This document shows positions 1-8,290 of a DNA stretch of 64,000 nucleotides, piece after piece (position 1 is the stretch's first letter; each line of letters begins with the position of its first letter). The stretch lies in the NCBI RefSeq assembly GCF_000744655.1, contig NZ_JQMJ01000004.1:1798001-1862000 (forward strand), in the 5' to 3' direction. This DNA is from Streptacidiphilus rugosus AM-16 (lineage in GTDB: Bacteria > Actinomycetota > Actinomycetes > Streptomycetales > Streptomycetaceae). The position numbers were made by a program, and so were the translations under genes. The notes under the pieces are model-generated. The model saw nothing but the letters and a program-made list of their open reading frames with translations, made no database searches and was not told the DNA's origin.

Positions 1-78
1 GTCGACCCGGCCCAAGCCCACTACCACGTACCCCTGCTGCTCAACCCGTTCGGGTACTCCGTCTACCGAGGGAGCTAA
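1..78 (+). CDS. pucM: 5-hydroxyisourate hydrolase, C-terminal end (partial)
   Basis: Only the last 25 codons and the stop lie in the window; the 5' end is cut off. The visible tail includes YHVPLLLNPFGYSVYRGS. A terminal YRGS after a PLLLxPFxYS stretch is the signature of the transthyretin-like hydrolases that convert 5-hydroxyisourate, the product of uricase, to OHCU. The stop is 4 bp before the uricase start, so the two genes are almost certainly one transcript and act in consecutive steps of urate breakdown. The identification rests on the C-terminal motif and the neighbour. Confidence 0.88.
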   Translation, partial: VDPAQAHYHVPLLLNPFGYSVYRGS

Positions 79-82
79 GACC

Positions 83-997
83 ATGGCCCACGTGCTCGGC
101 CAGAACCAGTACGGCAAGGCGGAGAACCGCGTCGTACGGATCACCCGCAACGGCAACCGCCACGAGATCCGGGACCTGAACGTCTCCGTCGCCCTCTCCG
201 GCGACCTCAGCGACGTGCACCTCACCGGCTCGAACGCGAACTGCCTGCCCACGGACACGACCAAGAACACCGTGTTCGCCTTCGCCAAGAAGTTCGGCAT
301 CCAGTCGCCGGAGAACTTCGGCATACTCCTGGCCCGCCACTTCGTGGACGACACCCCGCCGATCCACCGGGCGCGGATCCGGGTCGAGGAGTACGTCTGG
401 GACCGCATCGCGACACCCGACAACAACGCGCGCTTCATCGGCAGCGAGCAGGTCGGCCACTCCTTCGTGCGCCGCGGCACCGAGGTGCGCACCTCCGAGA
501 TCGTCTACGACGGCACCGGCTTCCAGATCATCTCCGGTCTCAAGGACCTGACCGTGATGAACTCCACCAACTCGGAGTTCTGGGGCTACATCAAGGACGA
601 GTACACCACCCTCAAGGAGGCGTACGACCGGATCCTGGCCACCCAGGTCACCGCGCGCTGGAAGTTCGGCTTCACCGGCGTCGACAACGAGGCGGAGCCC
701 AACTGGGACCGCTCGTACCAGCAGGTCCGCAAGCACCTGCTGGAGGCCTTCGCCGAGACCTACTCCTACTCGCTCCAGCAGACCCTGTACTCCATGGGCA
801 CCCGCGTGCTGAACAACCGCGCCGAGGTGGACGAGGTCCGCATGGAGATGCCGAACAAGCACCACTTCCTGGTGGATCTGGAGCCGTTCGGTATGGAGAA
901 CGACAACGAGGTCTACTACGCTGCGGACAGGATGTACGGCCTCATCGAGGGCACCGTGCACCGCGAGGGCGTCACCCCGGTCATCCCGGTCGCCTGA
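83..997 (+). CDS. pucL: Uricase (urate oxidase)
   Basis: Factor-independent cytoplasmic urate oxidase: urate + O2 + H2O gives 5-hydroxyisourate + H2O2. The 304-residue length is normal for the family, which has two tandem T-fold domains. The IRDLNVSVAL strand lies near residues 29-38, followed by the catalytic PTDTTKNT segment at 56-63, which carries the Thr/Lys pair of the active site. The C-terminal half ends in HHFLVDLEPFGMENDNEVYY. The ATG lies 4 bp after the preceding stop, with GGGAGC as ribosome-binding site overlapping that stop. Upstream is hydroxyisourate hydrolase and downstream 8-oxoguanine deaminase, which makes this a purine-to-allantoin nitrogen salvage operon. Confidence 0.97.
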   Translation: MAHVLGQNQYGKAENRVVRITRNGNRHEIRDLNVSVALSGDLSDVHLTGSNANCLPTDTTKNTVFAFAKKFGIQSPENFGILLARHFVDDTPPIHRARIRVEEYVWDRIATPDNNARFIGSEQVGHSFVRRGTEVRTSEIVYDGTGFQIISGLKDLTVMNSTNSEFWGYIKDEYTTLKEAYDRILATQVTARWKFGFTGVDNEAEPNWDRSYQQVRKHLLEAFAETYSYSLQQTLYSMGTRVLNNRAEVDEVRMEMPNKHHFLVDLEPFGMENDNEVYYAADRMYGLIEGTVHREGVTPVIPVA

Positions 998-1172
998 CGC
1001 ACGGCCTCCCGGCCACGTAGCCTCGTAGCAGAGCACGAGCTGTACCCCAGGGATTCTCCCGTCGTCCCGCCCTGGGCAGCAGTACCCGACGGCGGTACCC
1101 CTACTTCTAGGGCGAGAGCGCAGCGGCATCGCCACCGCTGCGCCTCCCGAGCCGCCATCGAGGAGCACGAAG

Positions 1173-2546
1173 ATGACTGACCTCCCGGTCGAGCGCATCG
1201 TCATCGAGAACGCCGCCATCGCCACCGTCGACGCGCTGGACACCGAGCACACGCGCGGCCACGTCGTGATCGCCGGCAACATCATCGAGTCCGTCGGCGA
1301 GGGCCCCGCCCCCGCCTGGCTCGACAACGTGGTGCGCCGGATCAACGCCGAGGGCCATCTGGTCACCCCCGGCCTGGTCAACACCCACCACCACTTCTAC
1401 CAGTGGATCACCCGCGGCCTGGCCCAGGACAACATCCTGTTCGACTGGCTGGTCGCGCTCTACCCGACCTGGGCCCGGATCGACGACAAGCTCGTCCACG
1501 CCGCCTCCCAGGGCAGCGCCGCCGCGCTGCTCAAGTCGGGCTGCACCACCGCCTCTGACCACCACTACGTCTTCCCGCAGGGCGGCGGCGACATCCTGGG
1601 CGCCTCCATCGAGGCCGTCTCCGAGCTCGGCATGCGCTTCACCGCGCTGCGCGGCTCGATGTCCCGCGGCAAGAGCGACGGCGGCCTGCCGCCGGACCAC
1701 GCGGTGGAGAAGACCGAGGACATCCTGATCGCCTCCGAGGCGGCCGTGGACAAGTGGCACGACGCCTCCTTCGGCTCGATGCTGCACGTCGCCATCGCCC
1801 CCTGCTCGCCGTTCTCGGTGACCACGGAGCTGATGAAGGAGGCCGCCGAGCTCGCCCGCCGCAAGGGCGTCCGGCTGCACACCCACGGCTCGGAGACGGC
1901 CGAGGAGGAGCAGTTCTGCAAGGAGCTGTTCGGCATGGGCCCGACGGACTACTTCGAGTCGGTCGGCTGGCTCGGCGAGGACGTGTGGATGGCGCACTGC
2001 GTCCACATGAACGACTCGGACATCAAGAAGTTCGCGGAGACCGGCACCGGCGTCGCCCACTGCCCCTCCTCCAACGCGCGCCTCGCGGCCGGCATCGCCC
2101 GCGTGCCCGACATGATGGCCGCCGGCGTCCCGGTCGGCCTCGGCGTGGACGGCACCGCCTCCAACGAGTCCGGCGAGCTGGGCACCGAGCTGCGCAACGC
2201 GCTGCTGATCAACCGACTGCACGGCCGCCCCGACGCCCTGACGGGCCGCCAGGCGCTGCGCCTGGGCACCATGGGCGGCGCCCGAGTGCTGGGCCGCCAG
2301 GCCGAGATCGGCTCGATCGAGGTCGGCAAGCTGGCCGACCTGGCACTGTGGAAGATCGACGGCATCATGCACTCCTCGATCGCCGACCCGGTCGCCGCCC
2401 TCACCATGGGCGCGCTCCCGCCGCTGTCGCTGCTGCTGGTCAACGGCAAGCCGGTCGTCGAGAACGGCACTCTCACCCGGGTGAACGAGGACCGCATCGC
2501 CAAGGCGTGCGCGGACGCGGCCAAGGAGCTCGCCTCGCGCGGCTGA
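1173..2546 (+). CDS. 8-oxoguanine deaminase (amidohydrolase family)
   Basis: A 457-residue metal-dependent amidohydrolase of the AtzC/TrzA/SsnA group, best matched by 8-oxoguanine deaminase (8-oxoguanine to urate + NH3). Metal-site residues are visible: NTHHHF (His72/His74), RLHTHGSE (His236/His238), MAHCVH (His275/His278) and GVDGTASN (Asp326). The C-terminal GSIEVGKLADLALW returns the chain to the composite beta domain typical of the superfamily. The product urate feeds the adjacent uricase, which supports this substrate over triazine, cytosine or guanine, although the substrate is inferred from family and context. AGGAGCACGAAG ends 1 bp before the ATG. The 175 bp gap after uricase holds no clear terminator. 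Confidence 0.87.
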   Translation: MTDLPVERIVIENAAIATVDALDTEHTRGHVVIAGNIIESVGEGPAPAWLDNVVRRINAEGHLVTPGLVNTHHHFYQWITRGLAQDNILFDWLVALYPTWARIDDKLVHAASQGSAAALLKSGCTTASDHHYVFPQGGGDILGASIEAVSELGMRFTALRGSMSRGKSDGGLPPDHAVEKTEDILIASEAAVDKWHDASFGSMLHVAIAPCSPFSVTTELMKEAAELARRKGVRLHTHGSETAEEEQFCKELFGMGPTDYFESVGWLGEDVWMAHCVHMNDSDIKKFAETGTGVAHCPSSNARLAAGIARVPDMMAAGVPVGLGVDGTASNESGELGTELRNALLINRLHGRPDALTGRQALRLGTMGGARVLGRQAEIGSIEVGKLADLALWKIDGIMHSSIADPVAALTMGALPPLSLLLVNGKPVVENGTLTRVNEDRIAKACADAAKELASRG

Positions 2547-2646
2547 CCCGCCGTTTCCCTTCCGCACTGAACGCTCAAGACTCCGGGCACGCACTGGGAC
2601 GGTGTGCTGCCCGGACTCCTCGGCGCGCTCGCGCGCGGGGGAGCCG

Positions 2647-2677
2647 AGCCCCGGACCCACGGCGAGGGTCCGGGGCT
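2647..2677. terminator. Intrinsic terminator after the urate operon
   Basis: A perfect 12 bp stem (2647-2658 pairs with 2666-2677, arms AGCCCCGGACCC/GGGTCCGGGGCT) with a 7 nt loop lies 100 bp after the deaminase stop. No T-run follows, as is common in high-GC actinobacteria. Confidence 0.75.
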
Positions 2678-2694
2678 TCGGCGTTCCCTTTGGG

Positions 2695-2734
2695 CATACC
2701 AGCGGGTATGTTGTGCGCAACGTACTGGCGAGTA
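2695..2734. promoter_or_regulatory. Two short palindromes upstream of the oxidoreductase
   Basis: CATACC-AGCG-GGTATG (2695-2710) and TACT-GGCG-AGTA (2723-2734) share the pattern TACYNGCGRGTA and are centred 26 bp apart, directly in front of the 2757 start. They look like tandem dimer sites for a TetR-type regulator. The TetR encoded at 3871 is the obvious candidate, since its own start codon carries a related TACT...AGTA palindrome. The assignment is inference. Confidence 0.5.
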
Positions 2735-2756
2735 GGCAAGGCAAGGAGCGGCGCCG

Positions 2757-3710
2757 ATGAGGGCTGTCCAGATCACCGAGTTCGGCGGACCCGAGGTCCT
2801 GCGCCTGGCGGACGTACCGGAACCGGCCCCCCAGCCGGGCCAGCTGCTGATCGACGTCACCGGCGCGGGCGTCAACTACGCGGACACCCACGCGGTCGAG
2901 GACTCCTACCTCTCCCGCAGCACGCTGCCGATGATCCCCGGCGGCGAGGTCGTCGGCACCGCGCAGGACGGCCGCCGCGTCGTCGCCCTGACCGCGACCG
3001 GCGGCTACGCCGAACGCGCCTGCGCCTGGGAGGCCATGGCGACGGAGGTCCCCGAGGAGGTCTCGGACGCGGCCGCGCTGGCGCTGGTGGTCCAGGGCCT
3101 CACGGCCTGGAACCTGCTGCGCACCTCGGCGCGGATCGCGCCGGGCGAGTCCGTCGTCGTCCACGCCGCCGCCGGCGGCACGGGCTCGCTGGCCGTCCAG
3201 CTCGCCCGCCGCTTCGGCGCGGGCCGGGTCCTCGCCACGGCCTCGACGAAGGAGAAGCGCGACCTCGCCCTGTCCCTGGGCGCGGACGAGGCCGTCGACG
3301 GCGACCCCGAGGGCCTCAAGGAGCGGCTGATCGAGGCGAACGGCGGCAAGAAGGTCGACATCGTCCTGGAGATGACCGGCGGCCCCGTCTTCGACGCCTC
3401 CCTCGCGGCCCTCGCCCCGTTCGGCCGCCTGGTCACCTACGGCCTGGCCTCCCGCCAGGACCCGACCCCGATCCAGGCCACCGCCCTGATGGGCCGCTCC
3501 CAGGCCGTCATCGGCTTCTGGCTGATGCACGCCCTCGGCCGCCCCGAGCTGCACGCACAGCCCATGGCCGAGCTGCTCGACCTGGTCGCCAAGGGCGAGC
3601 TCGTGCCGCAGGTCGGGGGCACATATCCCCTGGCGGACGCGCGAGTTGTGCACGAGGCGCTGCGCTCGCGGGCGACGACTGGGAAGCTGGTGCTCGACCC
3701 CCGGAGGTGA
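2757..3710 (+). CDS. Zinc-free MDR family (quinone oxidoreductase-like) dehydrogenase
   Basis: A 317-residue medium-chain dehydrogenase/reductase of the quinone oxidoreductase branch, predicted to use NAD(P)H in the cytoplasm. The GroES-like domain (about 1-110) starts MRAVQITEFGGPEVL and has GVNYADTH where zinc enzymes carry the catalytic Cys/His. The Rossmann domain carries AAAGGTG at residues 137-143, the NADPH-binding AAxGGVG variant. No structural-zinc cysteine cluster is present. GCAAGGAG precedes the ATG. Two palindromes lie just upstream. The bL37 gene follows after 3 bp, with its ribosome-binding site inside this gene's 3' end. The physiological substrate cannot be read from sequence. 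Confidence 0.9.
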   Translation: MRAVQITEFGGPEVLRLADVPEPAPQPGQLLIDVTGAGVNYADTHAVEDSYLSRSTLPMIPGGEVVGTAQDGRRVVALTATGGYAERACAWEAMATEVPEEVSDAAALALVVQGLTAWNLLRTSARIAPGESVVVHAAAGGTGSLAVQLARRFGAGRVLATASTKEKRDLALSLGADEAVDGDPEGLKERLIEANGGKKVDIVLEMTGGPVFDASLAALAPFGRLVTYGLASRQDPTPIQATALMGRSQAVIGFWLMHALGRPELHAQPMAELLDLVAKGELVPQVGGTYPLADARVVHEALRSRATTGKLVLDPRR

Positions 3711-3713
3711 ACC

Positions 3714-3788
3714 GTGTCCAAACGCACCCGTAAGCGGGCGTGGCGCAGACGCAAGGCGAACCACGGCAAGCGACCCAACTGCAGATAG
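3714..3788 (+). CDS. 50S ribosomal protein bL37 (24 residues)
   Basis: A GTG-initiated 24-codon frame with a strong GGAGG (3703-3707) that overlaps the preceding stop. The product is almost entirely Lys/Arg (MSKRTRKRAWRRRK) followed by ANHGKRPN. The basic stretch plus ANHGKRPN ending is the signature of bL37, the very small actinobacterial protein seen bound to 23S rRNA in mycobacterial ribosome structures. It is too short for usual gene-length cutoffs and easily missed. It would be translated from the oxidoreductase transcript and is closed by a strong terminator 8 bp later. The match to bL37 is from memory of the family. Confidence 0.82.
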   Translation: MSKRTRKRAWRRRKANHGKRPNCR

Positions 3789-3796
3789 GCGCGACG

Positions 3797-3820
3797 AGGG
3801 AGGCCCGGCAGGGCCTCCCT
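3797..3820. terminator. Intrinsic terminator after bL37
   Basis: A perfect 10 bp stem, AGGGAGGCCC/GGGCCTCCCT, with a GGCA tetraloop, followed by TTCTGCTT. It ends the oxidoreductase-bL37 transcript 8 bp after the bL37 stop and isolates it from the TetR gene. Confidence 0.88.
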
Positions 3821-3862
3821 TTCTGCTTGCCGCCCTTGCGCTTGTTACTCAACCGACGTACT

Positions 3863-3882
3863 TTTTACTCATGCCAGTAAAA
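3863..3882. promoter_or_regulatory. Palindromic operator over the TetR start codon
   Basis: TTTTACT-N6-AGTAAAA is a perfect 7+7 bp inverted repeat whose spacer contains the ATG at 3871. A related TTACTC half-site occurs at 3845-3850. A repressor bound here would block both promoter clearance and the start of its own message, so autoregulation is likely. Confidence 0.6.
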
Positions 3883-4485
3883 GGCGAATCCCGATCCGTC
3901 ACGGCGAACGCCCGCCGCGCGCAGATCCTGACCGCGACGATCGAGACGATCGCCGAGCTCGGCTACGGCCAGGCCTCCTTCGCGCGGATCGCGGAGCGGG
4001 CGGGGCTCAGCAGCACGCGGCTGATCTCGTACCACTTCGCCGGCAAGGACGAGCTGATCTCCGCCCTGATCGCCGACGTCTACGCGGACATGGGCCGCTT
4101 CATGGCCGAACGAATGGCGGACTGCGCCGACGCACGGGACGCACTTGCCACCTACATCCGCTCGGTCGTCGCCTACATCGCCGCGCACCGCGCCCAGATG
4201 CAGGCCCTGATGTCGGTCTTCCTCGGCTACCGCAGCGAGTCCGGCGCGAGCAGCTACGACGCGGACTCGGAGCGCGAGGTGCTGGGCCACCTCCAGGGGA
4301 TCCTGCGCGCGGGACAGGAGAGCGGCGCGTTCCGGCCGTTCGACACCTTCGTGATGGCGGCCACGGTCCAGCGCTCGATCGACGGCCTGCCGTTCCTGCT
4401 GCGCACCGCACCCGACCTCGATCTCGAGGCCTACGCCGAGGAGTTGGCCGAACTCTTCGACCGCGCGACCAGGAGCGCGCCATGA
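3871..4485 (+). CDS. TetR family transcriptional regulator
   Basis: A 204-residue TetR repressor. The N-terminal HTH spans about residues 10-57 (RRAQILTATIETIAELGYG through LISYHFAGKDELISAL); the helical ligand and dimer domain follows. I start at ATG 3871 because the HTH then sits at the usual distance from the N-terminus and a palindrome straddles this codon. No Shine-Dalgarno sequence is visible before it, so the message may be leaderless. The stop overlaps the next gene (ATGA), so it is translationally coupled to the membrane protein at 4482, which may be part of the regulated response. The ligand is unknown. Confidence 0.93.
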   Translation: MPVKGESRSVTANARRAQILTATIETIAELGYGQASFARIAERAGLSSTRLISYHFAGKDELISALIADVYADMGRFMAERMADCADARDALATYIRSVVAYIAAHRAQMQALMSVFLGYRSESGASSYDADSEREVLGHLQGILRAGQESGAFRPFDTFVMAATVQRSIDGLPFLLRTAPDLDLEAYAEELAELFDRATRSAP

Positions 4486-5144
4486 CCACGGCCCGAAGCC
4501 TGCGGGTCCTGCGTGCGGTGGCCGGGTTCGCCGTCCCGACCGCGCTCTTCTACGGCCTGCGCGCGATGGGCGTCGGCATCTACCTCACCCTGGTCATCGC
4601 CTCCGTCCTGCCGGCCCTGCTCGGCCTGTGGACCCTGCTGCGCTCGCGCAAGGTCGACGGACTGGCCCTCTACATGCTGGTCCTGATGCTGCTCAGCACC
4701 GGCGTCTCGCTGATCGGCGGCAGCCCACGCTTCCTGCTGAGCCGCGAGGCCTGGCTGACGGGGGTGACCGGCGCCTGGTTCATCGGCTCCGTCTGGACCG
4801 CCCGGCCCCTCGCCTTCCACTACACCCGCCCGATGCTGGAACACCGCAAGGGCCGCGCCGCGATCCCCGGCGACTGGGACGACCTGTGGGAACGCCTGCC
4901 CGGCTTCCGCCGCGTCTGGCGCGTCGGCAGCGTGCTCTGGGGCGTCGCCCTGCTGGCGGACTCGGCCGTCCGCGTGGTGATGGCCTACACCCTCCCGGTC
5001 GACGAGGTCCCGGCGCTCGGCACGGCGCTGTACCTGGCGACGTCAGTGGTGCTGATCGTGATCACCAACGTCTACTACTTCGCCTCCGGCCTCTACGACC
5101 GGCGCTCGTCGCTGTACGCCCCACCGGCCGCGGAGAATTCCTGA
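4482..5144 (+). CDS. VC0807-like integral membrane protein
   Basis: A 220-residue membrane protein resembling the VC0807 family of unknown function. About six hydrophobic segments are visible, at roughly 8-28, 30-50, 60-78, 88-108, 145-165 and 180-205. The order VPTALFYGLRAMGVGIYLTL (14-33), then a cytoplasmic RSRKVDG turn, is typical of the family. The ATG overlaps the stop of the TetR gene (ATGA), so the two are coupled, and the regulator may respond to a compound this protein handles. No transporter signature or catalytic motif was recognised. The next gene begins 216 bp downstream in a region without a clear terminator. Confidence 0.8.
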   Translation: MTTARSLRVLRAVAGFAVPTALFYGLRAMGVGIYLTLVIASVLPALLGLWTLLRSRKVDGLALYMLVLMLLSTGVSLIGGSPRFLLSREAWLTGVTGAWFIGSVWTARPLAFHYTRPMLEHRKGRAAIPGDWDDLWERLPGFRRVWRVGSVLWGVALLADSAVRVVMAYTLPVDEVPALGTALYLATSVVLIVITNVYYFASGLYDRRSSLYAPPAAENS

Positions 5145-5360
5145 AATCCGTGCCCTCGCGGCTTCCTGAAACCGGGTCACCACGGGTCCTGGCCGACCCG
5201 CCCACGGCTTCCCTGGCGGAACGTGGCGCCCGGGGTCGACCACCGCGCGGCGGCCGCTCACCGGCCCGCTCACCAGCTCGACATACCCGCTCTGACCTGG
5301 TGCTTCTCTGATTCTCCCCTAGGCTGACGGTTTCTGCCGGACGCTGTCGGAGGGGACATC

Positions 5361-6467
5361 ATGAGCGACGAGACCGTCAGGTTCGACGCCAGTCAGATCA
5401 AGGTGCTGGAGTGGCCGGAGGCCGTCCGCAGGCGGCCCGGGATGTATATCGGCTCGACCGGGGAGCGGGGACTGCACCAGCTGGTCTTCGAGGTCGCCGA
5501 CCAAGCGGTGCACGAGGCCCTGACCGGTCGGGCCGGCCGTGTCGACATCCGCCTCACGGCCGACGGCGGCGTTCGTGTCGCTGACAACGGCCCGGGCATC
5601 CCGATCGAGGACGACGATCGCCCCGGCCTCACATCGCTGCTGACCCGCCTGTGCCTCCGAGCCACCCACAGGGGCCGTCACGAGGTCCATCTCTCCCGCT
5701 TCGGCCTCGGCCCGTCCGTCGCCAACGCTCTTTCCTCCCGTCTCACGGCCGAGGTGCACCTCGACGGGACCCGTTGGACCGGGGAGTACGCGCGTGGGGT
5801 CGCCGTCAGCCCGCTCACCGCGGTCGGGCCGACGGCCGACAGCGGGACGGTCATCACGTTCCGGCCGGATCCGGAGATCTTCCACACGGTGGAGTTCTCG
5901 TTCGACACGCTCGCCGACCGCTTCAGGGAACTGGCTTTCCTCAATCGACCCCTGGATGTTTCCCTGACCGGCGAGCGGCGGTCGTTGCGGCTCCGGTTCC
6001 CGGGCGGGGCAAGGGACTTCGTGGCCTTTCTCGACGAGCCCGCCCGGACAGCGGTCCACCACTCGGACGTCATCGGCTTCGAACGCGACGACCCGCAGAT
6101 GGAGGGGACGATGGAGATCGCCTTCCGCTGGTCCCACTCCCCCGAGGAGCGGATCCGAGGCTTCGCCAACAGCCTGGCGACTCGCGGCGGGACCCACCTG
6201 GAGGGATTCCGCGACGGGGTCGTCGCCGCAGTGACCTCCCACGCACGCGCGCACGGGCGGTTCGCGGCCGCCGAGCGGGTCACCGCGGGTCTGACCGCCG
6301 TGGTGTCGGTGAAGCTGGACCAGATCGAGCTCGAGGGCGCCTGCCGGGACGTCCTGGGCAACGGGGCCGTACGGACCTCCGTGCGGCGAGCCGTGGAGGA
6401 GGAGCTCAGCCGGTGGCTGGCGGACCATCCGGAGCAGGCCAGGGCTCTCGTCGAGCGGGCGCAATAA
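5361..6467 (+). CDS. Orphan GyrB-like protein, ATPase-transducer part only
   Basis: The 368 residues align with the first ~390 residues of GyrB (GHKL ATPase plus transducer) and then stop. The TOPRIM and C-terminal regions are absent and there is no gyrA nearby. GyrB landmarks remain: RRRPGMYIGS (23-32), GLHQLVFEVAD, DNGPGIP (75-81) and TRGGTHLEGF. Several ATPase residues differ: the Mg-binding Asn of EVVDNAIDE is Gln48, the G2 lid GGLHGVG is reduced to SRFGLG (112-117), and the QTK-loop lysine has no counterpart (EGACRD, 325-330). The catalytic Glu44 and Asp75 are kept. It is likely a non-topoisomerase paralogue with weak or no ATP hydrolysis; function unknown. Its third-position T content is higher than in neighbours. 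Confidence 0.82.
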   Translation: MSDETVRFDASQIKVLEWPEAVRRRPGMYIGSTGERGLHQLVFEVADQAVHEALTGRAGRVDIRLTADGGVRVADNGPGIPIEDDDRPGLTSLLTRLCLRATHRGRHEVHLSRFGLGPSVANALSSRLTAEVHLDGTRWTGEYARGVAVSPLTAVGPTADSGTVITFRPDPEIFHTVEFSFDTLADRFRELAFLNRPLDVSLTGERRSLRLRFPGGARDFVAFLDEPARTAVHHSDVIGFERDDPQMEGTMEIAFRWSHSPEERIRGFANSLATRGGTHLEGFRDGVVAAVTSHARAHGRFAAAERVTAGLTAVVSVKLDQIELEGACRDVLGNGAVRTSVRRAVEEELSRWLADHPEQARALVERAQ

Positions 6468-6512
6468 GCGGCGCCTCGCGAAGGACCTCCCCAGGTTTCG
6501 CGAGACGCCGCT
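6467..6512. terminator. Bidirectional terminator between convergent genes
   Basis: Two 16 bp arms (6467-6482 and 6497-6512) pair with a single mismatch around a 14 nt loop. The hairpin starts at the last base of the GyrB-like stop and ends 13 bp before the malate synthase stop, so it can serve both transcripts. Confidence 0.8.
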
Positions 6513-6525
6513 GATCAGGACCGGG

Positions 6526-8169
6526 TTACAGAAGGGCGTAACCCGGAAGCGTGAGGAAGTCGGCGAAGTCCTCCGCCAGCGCGACCTGTTCGAAGAGGCG
6601 CGCCGCGTCGTTCCAGCGGCCCGCGTCGAACGTGGCGTCGCCCAGTTCGGCGCGGAGCTCCGCCAGTTCGGCGGAGACCAGCTCGCGGACGAGTTCGGCG
6701 ATGACCTTCTCGCCGGAGTCGGCCAGCACCACACCGTTGTTGATCCACTGCCAGACCTGCGAGCGCGAGATCTCGGCGGTGGCGGCGTCCTCCATCATGT
6801 TGAAGATGGCCACCGCGCCGAGGCCGCGCAGCCACGCCTCGATGTAGCGGACGCCGACCTGGACGGCGTTGTGCAGCCCGACGTGGGTGCAGCTGCCGCC
6901 GGCCGCGGCGATGTCCAGCAGCTGGTCGGGGGTGACCTCGCCCGCCGGGACGACCTGCTTCTGGTTCGGCGCGTCGGCCAGGACCGCGTCGAAGGCCGCG
7001 CGGCAGACCGGGACCAGGTCGGGGTGGGCGACCCAGGAGCCGTCGAAGCCGTTGGCGGCCTCGCGGTCCTTGTCGGTCTGGACCTTCTCCAGCGCGGCGG
7101 CGTTGACCTCGGCGTCGCGGCGGGAGGGGATGAACGCGGCCATGCCGCCGATCGCGTGCGCACCGCGCCGGTGGCACGTCTGCACCAGGAGCTGGGTGTA
7201 CGCGCGCATGAACGGCGAGGTCATGCCCACGCTGTTGCGGTCAGGAAGGATGTAGTGGTCACCGGCGTCACGGAAGTTCTTGACGATGGAGAAGAGGTAG
7301 TCCCAGCGGCCCGCGTTCAGGCCGGCCGCGTGCTCGCGCAGCTCGTAGAGGATCTCCTCCATCTCGAACGCGGCGGTGATCGTCTCGATCAGCACCGTGG
7401 CGCGGATCGTGCCGCGCGGGATGCCGAGGGCCTCCTGCGCGTACACGAAGACCTCGTTCCAGAGGCGGGCCTCCAGGTGGCTCTCGGTCTTCGGCAGGTA
7501 GAAGTACGGGCCGGAGTTCGGGTCCTGCTCGCCGCGGGCCAGCAGCCGGGCCGCGTTACGGAAGAAGTACAGGCCGAAGTCGAAGAACGCGCCGGCGACC
7601 GGCTCGCCGTCGACGAGGAGGTGCGCCTCGTCCAGGTGCCAGCCGCGCGGGCGGACCACGATGGTGGCGAGCTCCGCGTCGGGCCTCAGCGCGTAGGACT
7701 TGCCCTCGGGGGTGGTGAAGTCGATCCGGCGCTCCAGGGCGTCGGTCAGGTTCAGCTGGCCGTCGACCGCGTTGTGCCAGGTCGGCGAGGTGGCGTCCTC
7801 GAAGTCGGCGAGCCAGACCTTGGCGCCGGAGTTGAGGGCGTTGATCGCCATCTTGCGGTCGGTCGGGCCGGTGATCTCGACCCGGCGGTCGTCCAGCGCG
7901 CGCGGGGCGGGGGCGACCTGCCACTCGGCGGCGCGGACGTCGGCGGTCTCGGGAAGGAAGTTCAGCGTCCCGGTCTTGGCGATCCGGGCGCGGCGCTCCT
8001 TCCGCAGTGCGAGCAACTCACGGCGCCGCGCGCCGAAACGGCGGTGCAGGTCGGCCACGAAGGCCAGCGCGGCGGGGGTCAGCACCTCGTCGCCGCGTTC
8101 CACCGCCGGACCGACGACCTCGACCCCGGTGAGGGGAGGTTCGCTCACGGTTTCCTGTGCTGCACCCAT
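6526..8169 (-). CDS. aceB: Malate synthase A
   Basis: Glyoxylate + acetyl-CoA + H2O gives malate + CoA. The 547-residue length fits isoform A. Visible signatures include [13 protein letters not shown], the family block [20 protein letters not shown] containing the glyoxylate-binding Arg and metal-binding Glu, [12 protein letters not shown], and [14 protein letters not shown] with the catalytic Asp. The gene is divergent from an IclR regulator and near uricase and 8-oxoguanine deaminase. That setting suggests it consumes glyoxylate released from allantoin breakdown rather than serving only the acetate bypass; isocitrate lyase is not in the window. ATG 8169 starts [12 protein letters not shown]. 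Confidence 0.97.
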   Translation of the reverse strand: MGAAQETVSEPPLTGVEVVGPAVERGDEVLTPAALAFVADLHRRFGARRRELLALRKERRARIAKTGTLNFLPETADVRAAEWQVAPAPRALDDRRVEITGPTDRKMAINALNSGAKVWLADFEDATSPTWHNAVDGQLNLTDALERRIDFTTPEGKSYALRPDAELATIVVRPRGWHLDEAHLLVDGEPVAGAFFDFGLYFFRNAARLLARGEQDPNSGPYFYLPKTESHLEARLWNEVFVYAQEALGIPRGTIRATVLIETITAAFEMEEILYELREHAAGLNAGRWDYLFSIVKNFRDAGDHYILPDRNSVGMTSPFMRAYTQLLVQTCHRRGAHAIGGMAAFIPSRRDAEVNAAALEKVQTDKDREAANGFDGSWVAHPDLVPVCRAAFDAVLADAPNQKQVVPAGEVTPDQLLDIAAAGGSCTHVGLHNAVQVGVRYIEAWLRGLGAVAIFNMMEDAATAEISRSQVWQWINNGVVLADSGEKVIAELVRELVSAELAELRAELGDATFDAGRWNDAARLFEQVALAEDFADFLTLPGYALL

Positions 8170-8257
8170 GTGCGCGGGCTCCTCGTCAGACTCAGAAGTT
8201 ACGGATGATCGAAAGCGCCCTGTGCGGTGCGCTTCGCTTCTGTAAGGTGGAGGCTAG

Positions 8258-8290
8258 TTTCCGCGATACAGAAATTCAACACTTTGTTGA
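8258..8290. promoter_or_regulatory. Candidate IclR operators in the aceB-iclR intergenic region
   Basis: Two adjacent dyads lie in the 157 bp divergent region: TTTC-N9-GAAA (8258-8274) and the 15 bp TCAACA-CTT-TGTTGA (8276-8290). They are A/T-rich against a GC-rich background and ideally placed to repress aceB and autoregulate the regulator. Binding by the adjacent IclR protein is inference. Confidence 0.55.
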
